A stretch of 64,000 bases of DNA from Lachnospiraceae bacterium (GTDB lineage: Bacteria; Bacillota; Clostridia; Lachnospirales; Lachnospiraceae): NCBI GenBank assembly GCA_017513125.1, contig JAFWDI010000008.1:26902-90901 (forward strand), read 5' to 3'. The stretch's first letter is position 1, and every line of letters begins with the position of its first letter. The notes beneath the pieces were generated by a model. It was not told the DNA's origin. It did not search any database and saw only the letters and a list, made by a program, of their open reading frames with translations. Shown here piece by piece: positions 47,014-54,955 of the stretch. A program made the position numbers and the translations under genes.

Positions 47014-48348
47014 TTATCTCTTATTCGACCGGCGCCAGACGCCCATCCTTTCGGCCTGCAGGATCAGCTGGTCCCGGAAGTCCGGATGCGCGATCGAGAT
47101 CAGCATCTCCGCGCGCTCCCAGGTCGTCCGGCCCACGAGGTTCACGAGCCCGTACTCGGTCGCCAGATAGAACGCCTGGCTGCGCGGGTCGGTCACGATG
47201 TCGCCCTTGAAATACGGCACGATCCGCGAGTGCACCTCGCCTTCGCGGTCGGTGTAAGTCGACGTCATGCAGATGAACGCCTTTCCGCCGCGCGACATGG
47301 CCGCGCCGGTCAGATAATCCAGCTGTCCGCCGGTGCCGCTGATCTGCCGCAGCCCCACGCTCTCCGCGCTGATCTGGCCGAAGAGGTCGACCGCGATGCA
47401 GTTATTGATCGAGATCATGTTATCCAGCCGCCCGATCAGCTCCGGCGTGTTCACGAACTCCAGCGGCGCGAACACCACCGACGGGTTCTCGTCGATCCAG
47501 TCGTAGAACTTCCGGGATCCCAGGGCAATGCCCGTGAACCCCTTCCCGCGGTGAAAATTCGTCGCGTTCGTCAGCTTCCCCGCCTCATACAGATCATGGT
47601 ACGCGTCGGTGCACAGCTCCGTGTGCATGCCCAGGTCATGCAGGTCCGAATCCGCCAGCAGGCGGCCGATCGTGTCCGGCATGCCGCCGATACCCAGCTG
47701 CAGGATCGCGCCGTCCGGGATCAGCGGGATGATCTGCTTCGCGATCGCACGGTCCTCCGGCGTCGCCTCGTAGATCGGCAGCTCCGGCAGCGGATCGTGC
47801 TCGCCCTCGACCACGTAATCGACCTGTGAGATGTGGATCGACTCGTCGAACCCGCCGCAGACCTTCGGCAGATGCTCGTTCACCTCGAGGATCACGATAT
47901 CCGCGGTCTCGAGGATGCCCTTCGCCACGCCCGTCGCGCACGAGAGGTTAAAGTATCCGTGCCGGTCCATCGGCGTCACGGCGGCCATCGCCACGTTCAC
48001 GGTCAGGAAGTGCTGGTAGTACTGCGTCAGGTTTCGGAAGATCATCGGGATGAAATTGCACAGGCCGCGGTCGCACAGCTTCCGCTCGTACGCGGAGCAG
48101 TGCCAGCTGTTATAAATAAAATGTTCCCTCTCCGGGTCCGACTCGACTGTCCGCAGCGGCCCGAACACCAGGTTCGAGCGCAGCTTCACGTCGAACAGCT
48201 CATCCTTCCGCTCAGCCAGCGCCGCCTCCAGCAGCGTCGGGAAGCAGACGTTCGTCATCAGGTCCACCCAGTCGTGGCTCTTGACGACCTTCACGGCCTC
48301 GGCGGGGGTGCGGAGCTTCGAACGGTATTCGCTGTAATAGTCGTGCAT
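47014..48348 (-). CDS. Acetyl-CoA hydrolase/4-hydroxybutyrate CoA-transferase family
   Basis: 444 residues from ATG 48348 with AAGGAGG upstream; a longer start adds only MTKEVP and is less likely. Family I CoA-transferase layout: HWVDLMTNVCFPT near the N-terminus, PMDRHGYFNLS (about 128), LQLGIGGMPDTIGRLL (about 215) and a C-terminal GLVNLVGRTTWERAEMLISIAHPDFRDQL block typical of AbfT/Cat-type enzymes. Transfers CoA between acetyl-CoA and a short acid such as 4-hydroxybutyrate or butyrate in fermentation; the acid is not determined. Confidence 0.9.
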   Translation of the reverse strand: MHDYYSEYRSKLRTPAEAVKVVKSHDWVDLMTNVCFPTLLEAALAERKDELFDVKLRSNLVFGPLRTVESDPEREHFIYNSWHCSAYERKLCDRGLCNFIPMIFRNLTQYYQHFLTVNVAMAAVTPMDRHGYFNLSCATGVAKGILETADIVILEVNEHLPKVCGGFDESIHISQVDYVVEGEHDPLPELPIYEATPEDRAIAKQIIPLIPDGAILQLGIGGMPDTIGRLLADSDLHDLGMHTELCTDAYHDLYEAGKLTNATNFHRGKGFTGIALGSRKFYDWIDENPSVVFAPLEFVNTPELIGRLDNMISINNCIAVDLFGQISAESVGLRQISGTGGQLDYLTGAAMSRGGKAFICMTSTYTDREGEVHSRIVPYFKGDIVTDPRSQAFYLATEYGLVNLVGRTTWERAEMLISIAHPDFRDQLILQAERMGVWRRSNKR

Positions 48349-48501
48349 GGGGACCTCCTTCGTCATTTCCCGGGATGCGGGCTCCCGGGAGACTCATAAG
48401 GACAATGTATAGCGCCGCTGTAAGTTTGGCAAGGCAGGAGCGGTTTTGACGGATGATTTTCCTGCGGTTTCGGAGTACAATGTCCCTGTGAGGTACACGC
48501 C

Positions 48502-49032
48502 ATGAAGATCGCCGAAAACATTCCGAAACCGGTAAAGAAGATGATCCTCCGGGCCGCCGCCGGGACCGTCGCGGGAGAACTCCTGCGGAAGGCGCTGGGA
48601 GCGGAGAGCGGACGCGGTTCGAAGGCTGCGGGCGGCGCGAAAGCCGCGGGCAGCGCGGCCGCGCATCATGCGCAGGCGGCGAAAGATCTGAAGACATTGC
48701 TCGGGCGCGAGGCCGGCGAGAAGGCCGCCGCGGCGAAAGACCTGTTCCGCGAACTCAGCGGCGAAAAAGCGTTCCGCGAGCGCACCGAGGGCCTCGGCCG
48801 GAAAGCCGCTGCCGCGGTCGCGGACGCCATCCTGCCCGAAAAGCCCTCCCGCGTGAAGCTGAAGTCGATCCACGGCTCGAAGAACAGCGTGCTCGACCGG
48901 CTCGCGAACCTGGGACTGAACACCGCGATCGACGGCCCCATCGAACGCGTGCGGAAGCGGAAGCACCGCACGGACGCCGCCGGGACGGCGGCGGTGGCAT
49001 TGGCGAAAGTGCTGCTGAGGGTGAAGCGATAG
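48502..49032 (+). CDS. Basic alanine/lysine-rich protein of unknown function
   Basis: 176 residues, rich in Ala, Lys, Arg and Gly, with no membrane segment or signal peptide. Helix-forming repeats (about 20-105; KAAGGAKAAGSAAAHHAQAAKDL) and a basic C-terminus (PIERVRKRKHRTD) recall phasin- or histone-H1-like proteins, but similarity is only compositional. A candidate -10 TACAAT lies just upstream and a clear terminator follows, and codon use is native, so the gene is probably real. Confidence 0.65.
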   Translation: MKIAENIPKPVKKMILRAAAGTVAGELLRKALGAESGRGSKAAGGAKAAGSAAAHHAQAAKDLKTLLGREAGEKAAAAKDLFRELSGEKAFRERTEGLGRKAAAAVADAILPEKPSRVKLKSIHGSKNSVLDRLANLGLNTAIDGPIERVRKRKHRTDAAGTAAVALAKVLLRVKR

Positions 49033-49068
49033 ACAGAAGAACAGTAATATAAACAGCGGTAATAAGAA

Positions 49069-49095
49069 CGGGACGCCTGAGGCGTCCCGCTTTTT
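49069..49095. terminator. Terminator after the basic protein gene
   Basis: CGGGACGCC (49069-49077), loop TGA, GGCGTCCCG (49081-49089), C, TTTTT. Confidence 0.9.
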
Positions 49096-49118
49096 CATGT
49101 GTCACGTCCGGCAGACCG

Positions 49119-50186
49119 TTATTTTCCGTAAAACTCCCGGCTGTAATAAAAGATCTCGCTCGCGCCCGCCCAGCTCGTCTGCGGATCGTTCGTGAGCTGA
49201 TAGACCGTCAGGCCGCCGCCCGCGCCCAGCAGGTCGACGTTCCTGTGCACCTCGCTGAGATAATCGTCCGTGCTCCAGCCGGGCTGCTGCCCGACGAAGT
49301 TATTAAAGCCGACGCGGTCGCCGTACTCCCTCTTCAGCATCGCGAAATCGTTCGCGCGCTCCTGGATCTGCAGGAAGTCCGGTCCGAGCTCGCAGATGTA
49401 AGGCATGAACCGTTCGATCTTACCGCAGGAGTGGAAGATCATGCGGCCGTTCCGCTTAATGCGCCCGAACACCTTCGCGGAGGCGTCGAACACGATCTCC
49501 TCCATCTGTGCCGGCGAGAAGAACGTGTCTCGCTCGGTGCCCCAGTCGTCGTGGTACGTCATGCAGCCGATCGGAAGGTACTTACAGATCATGTCGATGG
49601 CCGCGGTCAGGTAATCCGCGAACGCCAGGCAGAAGTCGCGGCAGGCCTCCGGCTCGGTCACGAAGGAAAGCATGCCCTCCGTGTAGCCGCCCAGGATCGC
49701 GACGAGGCGCTCGGTGCAGCCCTGGCCGACATTGACCGAAATGATCTTATCCGGATCATACCGCGTCTCCATGAACTTCTCGCAGCAGGCCTTCACGACC
49801 GCTTCGTCGGGGAGCGGGAACTTGATCTTCGTGTCCCACTCCGTGATGTCGTCCAGCAGCTGCGTGCCGGGCTTCAGCATGGACCCGCCGGCGGAGGGAA
49901 CGTACGTCCACTGGCATCCGAAATCATCCGTCCAGTCATACCGCTCGTCGGAGCCCCAGTTCTGCTCGGAGGCGCCCGTCAGGTCCGGAAGCATCAGGTT
50001 CACGCACTCGAGCGCGGTGTTCGGGACCCAGACCGGATCCTCCCGGTCGGCGGCCCGGTCGAAGTTCTCCTTCACGGAGATCGGGTACTCGAACTTCGGG
50101 ACGACCATCTCGTCACTGCTGAACGCCAGGGGGACTGTCTGCGTGGGGATCCCCGGCTGCATGTAATCCGGTCTCTGATATTTCAT
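49119..50186 (-). CDS. Uroporphyrinogen decarboxylase-like (methyltransferase-type) protein
   Basis: 355 residues, AAAGGAGATC upstream of ATG 50186. The fold of UroD-like proteins is suggested by LPDEAVVKACCEKF, GCMTYHDDWGTERDTFFSP and the zinc-type HSCGKIERFMPYICELGPDFLQIQE motif (about 245-270), in which His and Cys would bind the metal used to activate a thiol or methyl acceptor. Relatives without true UroD activity serve as methyltransferases in O-demethylation or methyl-cobamide pathways. No corrinoid protein is adjacent, so a role is unassigned; haem synthesis is unlikely. Confidence 0.85.
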   Translation of the reverse strand: MKYQRPDYMQPGIPTQTVPLAFSSDEMVVPKFEYPISVKENFDRAADREDPVWVPNTALECVNLMLPDLTGASEQNWGSDERYDWTDDFGCQWTYVPSAGGSMLKPGTQLLDDITEWDTKIKFPLPDEAVVKACCEKFMETRYDPDKIISVNVGQGCTERLVAILGGYTEGMLSFVTEPEACRDFCLAFADYLTAAIDMICKYLPIGCMTYHDDWGTERDTFFSPAQMEEIVFDASAKVFGRIKRNGRMIFHSCGKIERFMPYICELGPDFLQIQERANDFAMLKREYGDRVGFNNFVGQQPGWSTDDYLSEVHRNVDLLGAGGGLTVYQLTNDPQTSWAGASEIFYYSREFYGK

Positions 50187-50227
50187 AATGATCTCCTTTC
50201 ACGCGGCATGAGGGCCATGCCGGCCTA

Positions 50228-50266
50228 CGTCCAAACAAATCACTAAAATCACGGATCGCGTCCAAA
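50228..50266. repeat. Pair of CGTCCAAA direct repeats upstream of the UroD-like gene
   Basis: CGTCCAAA at 50228-50235 and 50259-50266, 31 bp apart (about three helical turns), inside an AT-rich promoter region. Possible operator pair; no defined -10/-35 found. Confidence 0.4.
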
Positions 50267-50412
50267 TATATTTTATATCGCGGCGGAAAACCCGTCAATG
50301 AACCCGGCCGCCGCACAGACCCGCCCGCCGCGGGGACCGGCGGCGAGTTTTCGGGTGAATTACCGGGGATTTCGGGGTATAATGATCCTGAATTTCTCAG
50401 AGAGGTACGAAT

Positions 50413-50901
50413 ATGAAAAGAGAGACGAAGCAGCTTCTGTACACATTTCAGCACGACTGGTTTCCGCAGCTGTTCTACCGGCAGCAGGAAGCCCTGACCG
50501 CTGCGCTGATAAACGACGGCGAGACCGTCCACAGGATCCTGACGAGCCTGGCCGGGGAGGCCGGCGTGGAGTGCTCGATCGAGGCGGCGGAGATGCCCGT
50601 GGAAGTGCTCGGCTATCCCATCGACCGATATGTGATCAAGATCGCTTTCCCGGAGCCGGACCAGGACCCGCTGTGTCATTTCGTCTGCCTGTGCTTCGAT
50701 AAGGGCTTTACGGACATGCGCTATCTCACGGTGGAGAAGAGCGCCGGCATCGACGGCGACACGCGGCCGTTCCTGTGCGGCTGGACGCGCGACGGGCGGC
50801 ACGAGAATTATGGACAGTGCGAGCTGGAAGAGGCGCTGGACCGCTGCGTGGGGCTGTATTTGGGGGAGTATAGGGTGGAGTATCTGGGAGATAACGAGTA
50901 A
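50413..50901 (+). CDS. Conserved-looking hypothetical protein, 162 aa
   Basis: Not recognised. AGAGAGGTACGAAT precedes the ATG. A globular alpha/beta sequence with no signal peptide: an N-terminal helix (KRETKQLLYTFQHDWFPQLFYRQQEAL), a central beta section with HFVCLCFDKGFTDMRYLTVEKS, and FLCGWTRDGRHENYGQCELEEALDRCVGLYLGE near the end. Native base composition. It is the last native gene before the low-GC insertion. Confidence 0.7.
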   Translation: MKRETKQLLYTFQHDWFPQLFYRQQEALTAALINDGETVHRILTSLAGEAGVECSIEAAEMPVEVLGYPIDRYVIKIAFPEPDQDPLCHFVCLCFDKGFTDMRYLTVEKSAGIDGDTRPFLCGWTRDGRHENYGQCELEEALDRCVGLYLGEYRVEYLGDNE

Positions 50902-50904
50902 TAA

Positions 50905-53125
50905 TGGGAAGTAGTTTAATATCAAGACACGTTGTTGTTTTTCTTAAACAGTAGGGTTTTGAAGGGAACGATCATAATGAGTGATAGTCCTAGGTGCTTA
51001 TATGATGATAGCTTTGCGAGTTTCTTGGACGAAACAGGAATGTCGGTCCTCGGAAAGCTTGTGGATCATTATCATGGTGAGGCACGGACAACAACGATAG
51101 AAGCCTGGAAGGGTGAAATCTCTATCATGCAGGATGTTCTCTCCCGGATTGGCGATAACGATGGCCGCATAGTGTTCGAATATGATATCCCACGTCTCGG
51201 TAAGCGGATTGATGTGGTGCTGCTTTTCAAAGGCATTATCTTCTGTATTGAATTCAAGGTTGGTGAAACACGAATTCTGGAAGCAGATGTTGACCAGGTT
51301 TTGGACTATGCATTAGACCTTAAGAACTTCCATAAACTCAGCCAGGAAAAAGTCATTGTTCCAATCCTTATAGCCACAAACTACGCGGATGCTTCTTCTG
51401 TCATTCAGATGTCGGTATATGATGACAGAGTAGTAAATCCGTTGGTGACAGGAAGGGAACACCTTTATGACCTGCTTACAGCTGTTTTGGATAAGTTCCC
51501 TGATGAGACTCCGGTTGATCGCAACTGGATCATCAGTCCTTATGCTCCCACGCCGACAATCATTGAAGCAGCCAGATCATTATATGAAAACCATTCTGTA
51601 GAGGATATTACCCGCCACGAAGCGGATGAAGTCTATACCGACAGGACGATTGGATATATTCTGCAAGTAATAAAGAAAAGCAAAGAAGAACAGAGAAAGA
51701 GTATTTGCTTTGTTACGGGAGTGCCGGGCGCTGGTAAGACGTTGGTTGGACTTGATGTGGCGATTAAGCAGACCTATCAGGGTGGCGATGTTCCAGTTGA
51801 GGATGAAGGCGCTGTATATCTGTCGGGCAATGGTCCCTTGGTCGCGGTATTAACAGAAGCTCTTGCTCAGGATAATTACAAAAAAAGCCGTGATAGAAAC
51901 GAGAAGAAGAAGCTTTCAGATTCTCGCCGAGAAGTAAGCAAATCGATCCAGATGATCCATCGGTATCGTGATAATATGCTTGCAAAAATAAAGAACCCTG
52001 TGGAGAATGGCATTCTTGAAATTGATCCGGAGAAAGCTGTAAAGATGGAAAAGGCGGGCTTCGGTGAAGTTGAACATGTTGCCATCTTTGATGAAGCACA
52101 GCGGTCATGGACACATAAGAGACTGGCTGATTATCTGAAACGGGGCGGAACATACGGCAACAAACTTAAGGTTCCCAATTTTCCAATGTCTGAAGCCGCG
52201 TTTCTGATCTGGTCGTTGGACCAACGTGAAGACTGGGCTACTATCGTCTGCCTTGTCGGTGGTGGACAGGAAATCAATACAGGAGAAGCTGGCATATCCG
52301 AATGGATCGCTGCAATAAATCAGAAGTTCCCCCAATGGGATGTTTACATCTCTCCCCAATTGACCGATGCAGAGTATGCTGAAGGCAAAGTCAATGAACT
52401 CCTGAAGGACAATTCTAATGTCACATACTCTGAGAGCTTGCATTTGGCCGTTACGCTTCGTTCATACCGTGCGGAGAAGCTTTCAGCGTTCGTGCATGCA
52501 CTGCTGTCATTTGATGATTCTGCAGCCGCACTGTATTCAGAGATTAAGGACCATTATCCGATTATATTGACTCGGGATATGGAAAAAGCAAGAAAATGGC
52601 TTCATGAAAAAGTTCGAGGAACAGAGCGCACCGGAGTTTTGGTAACAAAAGAAGCGGCTAGATTCAAACCATTGGCAATACATATTCTGCCTACAGGCGA
52701 TGAGAACGCTGTCCATTGGTTCCTTGAAGATAAAACGGACACAAGGTCATCGAACTATCTGGAAGATGCTGCAACTGAGATACAAGTTCAGGGGTTGGAA
52801 CTGGATTATACTTGTCTGCTTTGGGATGCGGACATGCGATATGAAGATGGCAAATGGCGGTTCTATAATTTTAACGGAAACACTAGATGGAATGAGATAA
52901 CCGGAAACAGCGAAAGTAAGCAGGAAAAAGTGAAATATATGCTGAATGCATACCGAGTCTTACTTACCCGTGCCAGGGCAGGAATGGTTATCTGTGTCCC
53001 TGAAGGGAATCCAAATAAAACCATGAGTGGTTTCTGGGAAGACAGCACACGTCTTCCGGAGTATTATGATGGAACATATCGTTATTTGAAAAGCATTGGA
53101 CTTGAGGAATTATAAAACCATTGTC
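50905..53125 (+). mobile_element. Low-GC insertion carrying the DUF2075 gene
   Basis: Base composition falls to about 43-45% GC with sharp edges near 50905 and 53125, against about 62% on both sides. Codon choice changes too (free use of AGA, TTA, CAA, and of C before AA), so a recent transfer is likely. I found no terminal inverted repeats, direct repeats, integrase or tRNA at the edges. Confidence 0.7.
50977..53115 (+). CDS. PD-(D/E)XK nuclease plus DUF2075 superfamily-1 helicase
   Basis: 712 residues from ATG 50977 (GAAGGGA upstream). Residues about 60-110 have the nuclease core FEYDIPRLGKRIDVVLLFKG...CIEFKVGE (Asp...Glu-x-Lys). The DUF2075 helicase follows: Walker A FVTGVPGAGKTLVG (about 243), Walker B AIFDEAQRSW (about 368), VCLVGGGQEINTGE (about 430), TEIQVQGLELDYTCLLWDADM (about 620) and the arginine motif YRVLLTRARAGMVI (about 672). 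Solitary nuclease-helicases of this type are often found in defence islands; here it stands alone in foreign DNA. Antiphage function is inference. Confidence 0.88.
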   Translation: MSDSPRCLYDDSFASFLDETGMSVLGKLVDHYHGEARTTTIEAWKGEISIMQDVLSRIGDNDGRIVFEYDIPRLGKRIDVVLLFKGIIFCIEFKVGETRILEADVDQVLDYALDLKNFHKLSQEKVIVPILIATNYADASSVIQMSVYDDRVVNPLVTGREHLYDLLTAVLDKFPDETPVDRNWIISPYAPTPTIIEAARSLYENHSVEDITRHEADEVYTDRTIGYILQVIKKSKEEQRKSICFVTGVPGAGKTLVGLDVAIKQTYQGGDVPVEDEGAVYLSGNGPLVAVLTEALAQDNYKKSRDRNEKKKLSDSRREVSKSIQMIHRYRDNMLAKIKNPVENGILEIDPEKAVKMEKAGFGEVEHVAIFDEAQRSWTHKRLADYLKRGGTYGNKLKVPNFPMSEAAFLIWSLDQREDWATIVCLVGGGQEINTGEAGISEWIAAINQKFPQWDVYISPQLTDAEYAEGKVNELLKDNSNVTYSESLHLAVTLRSYRAEKLSAFVHALLSFDDSAAALYSEIKDHYPIILTRDMEKARKWLHEKVRGTERTGVLVTKEAARFKPLAIHILPTGDENAVHWFLEDKTDTRSSNYLEDAATEIQVQGLELDYTCLLWDADMRYEDGKWRFYNFNGNTRWNEITGNSESKQEKVKYMLNAYRVLLTRARAGMVICVPEGNPNKTMSGFWEDSTRLPEYYDGTYRYLKSIGLEEL

Positions 53126-53142
53126 AACCAAGGAGCCCACCC

Positions 53143-53505
53143 ATGAAACTCAAAAACGTCCTCATCGTCGTAAAAGACATTGACCGATCCCGGGCCTTCT
53201 ACCGGGATCTCTTCGGCCTCGAACTCGTCGCCGACCTCGACGGAAACATGATCCTGACCGAAGGCCTGGTCCTGCAGGACGAGCGCATCTGGAAGAGCTT
53301 CCTGGAGCGGGAGATCATCCCGGAGAACCATGCCGCCGAGCTCTACTTCGAGGAGGCCGATATCGAGGGTTTCGTGCGGCGGCTGGAGGAGTATTGGCCG
53401 GAGGTGCGGTACGTGAACCGCCTGATGACCCACAGCTGGGGGCAGCGGGTCGTGCGGTTCTATGACCCGGACGGACATCTGATCGAGGTGGGGACGCCGG
53501 TATGA
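53143..53505 (+). CDS. VOC-family protein (glyoxalase/bleomycin-resistance fold)
   Basis: 120 residues with one beta-alpha-beta-beta-beta pair: KLKNVLIVVKDIDRSRAFYRDLFGLELVADLDGNMILTEG and ...QRVVRFYDPDGHLIEVGTPV with the terminal Glu ligand. The first-shell His at the N-terminus is absent (KLKNV), so metal chemistry may differ. AAGGAG upstream. Overlaps the next gene by ATGATGA. Confidence 0.88.
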   Translation: MKLKNVLIVVKDIDRSRAFYRDLFGLELVADLDGNMILTEGLVLQDERIWKSFLEREIIPENHAAELYFEEADIEGFVRRLEEYWPEVRYVNRLMTHSWGQRVVRFYDPDGHLIEVGTPV

Positions 53506-54821
53506 TGAGACCTGAGGAACAGACTGCCGCGGAGAGCATGGACGGGAGGATCGTGGTCTGCCTGTCGCGCGACCGGTCGGCCTTTTCCTATGTGACCTGG
53601 CTGGCGGACGGCGGCGGCTTCACGCACGCGTCGCTGGGCCTGAGCGAGGAGGCGGACCATTACTACAGCTTTAATTTCAAAGGGCTGAAGAAGGAGTACC
53701 GCATGTCCCTGAAGCGCCGCCCGCGGGAGATGACGCGATACGTGATCGCGGTGCCGGAGGACGCGCGGCGGCGGCTGGAGGAGATCGTCGCGGAGATGGA
53801 GCGCGAGAAGGACCGCTATCAGTACGCGAAGCTGGGCGTGTCGCTGCGGCTGATGAACCTCCCGACGGTGGATGAGGACGATGATAAGTACTACTGTTCA
53901 GAGTTCGTGGCGGCGGTCCTGAAGGAGTCCGGCTGCGTGGATATCCGTACGCCTTCGTACGAGTGCACTCCGAACGATCTGCTGCGCGAGCTCGAGGCGA
54001 GCGGGCAGATCTGTGCGGTCGAAGAGGAGTCGGAGATGGAGAATCCCGGCGAGGCTGCGATCGGGCTCGCGATGGAGGGCATCGGAAAGGGCCGCGATCT
54101 GGCGGAGAAGTACGTCGACGAGCGGCTGGGCGATGTGCTGGACCGGGCGCTGGATAAGATCGGGGCCGCGAAGGAGCGCGTCGGCGACGCACCGGAAGGA
54201 CTGGCGCATCTGACCGGCGGACTGCTGCGGAAGGCGACGCGGCGCCTGCATGACGATGAGGAGGATCGGCGGGTTTCGCCCGGACATGCCATGAGGAGGA
54301 CGGTGATGGATATGGAGCATGGATCGAAGGATTCCGGAATTACGTATTTTTGGCATGAATATGACGAGAGAGGCTTCTTAAGCAACTGGTATGAGGCGCC
54401 TTTCATCGAGGGAGACTTCTGCTACAGCTGCGTCGAGCAGTATATGATGTCGAAGAAGGCCGTACTGTTCCATGACGCGGTCACGAACACGAAGATCCTG
54501 CGGGCGGATACGGCGCTGGAATGCCGCGATCTCGGGCGGGAGATCCGTCCGTTCGATCCCGCGGTGTGGGACGCGGAAAAGATCGGCATCGTGACGCAGG
54601 GAAACCGCCTGAAATACACGCAGCACCCCGAGCTGCTGGAACAGCTGCTGGCCACAGGGGACACCTACATCGCGGAGGCGAACCCGACGGAGAAGATCTG
54701 GGGGATAGGCGTCGACCGGGAGACTGCCGAAACCATGCCCCGGAGTGCATGGCCGGGCACGAACCTGCAGGGAGAGCTTCTGATGCGCCTGCGGGAAGAG
54801 CTGCGGAACGGGACGCAGTGA
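53502..54821 (+). CDS. Fusion of papain-like peptidase-type domain and NADAR domain
   Basis: 439 residues. Residues about 15-150 resemble permuted papain-like (YiiX/NlpC-P60-like) proteins: RIVVCLSRD start, FTHASLGL with a candidate His, and DKYYCSEFVAAVLKESG with a candidate Cys. A charged helical linker (about 170-265) follows. Residues about 285-439 are a NADAR (RibX/DUF1768) domain: ITYFWHEYDERGFLSNWYEAPF, VEQYMMSKKAVLF, NPTEKIWGIGVD and WPGTNLQGELLMRLREEL. NADAR proteins remove ADP-ribose from nucleic-acid or metabolite adducts. An internal AGGAGG followed by in-frame ATG 54306 could also make NADAR alone. Confidence 0.82.
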   Translation: MMRPEEQTAAESMDGRIVVCLSRDRSAFSYVTWLADGGGFTHASLGLSEEADHYYSFNFKGLKKEYRMSLKRRPREMTRYVIAVPEDARRRLEEIVAEMEREKDRYQYAKLGVSLRLMNLPTVDEDDDKYYCSEFVAAVLKESGCVDIRTPSYECTPNDLLRELEASGQICAVEEESEMENPGEAAIGLAMEGIGKGRDLAEKYVDERLGDVLDRALDKIGAAKERVGDAPEGLAHLTGGLLRKATRRLHDDEEDRRVSPGHAMRRTVMDMEHGSKDSGITYFWHEYDERGFLSNWYEAPFIEGDFCYSCVEQYMMSKKAVLFHDAVTNTKILRADTALECRDLGREIRPFDPAVWDAEKIGIVTQGNRLKYTQHPELLEQLLATGDTYIAEANPTEKIWGIGVDRETAETMPRSAWPGTNLQGELLMRLREELRNGTQ

Positions 54822-54852
54822 AAGCGGACCGGCGGATAAAATATGTCATTGG

Positions 54853-54881
54853 TTGCATAGTTTTCCCAAATACGATATAAA
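54853..54881 (+). promoter_or_regulatory. Promoter of the first OYE-family reductase
   Basis: TTGCAT (54853-54858), 17-bp spacer, TATAAA (54876-54881); 75 bp before the ATG. The leader includes CGATCC-GAAG-GGATCG (54908-54923), a small hairpin. Confidence 0.7.
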
Positions 54882-54955
54882 TTAAGGGATGGAGATCATT
54901 CACATTCGATCCGAAGGGATCGTTCTATTCACATGAAAGGGAGAGGTAAAGCGAT

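Noticed and set aside
54306..54821. NADAR as a separate gene rather than part of a fusion
   Set aside because: The upstream frame runs through without a stop, so I annotate the fusion and report the internal start as a finding.
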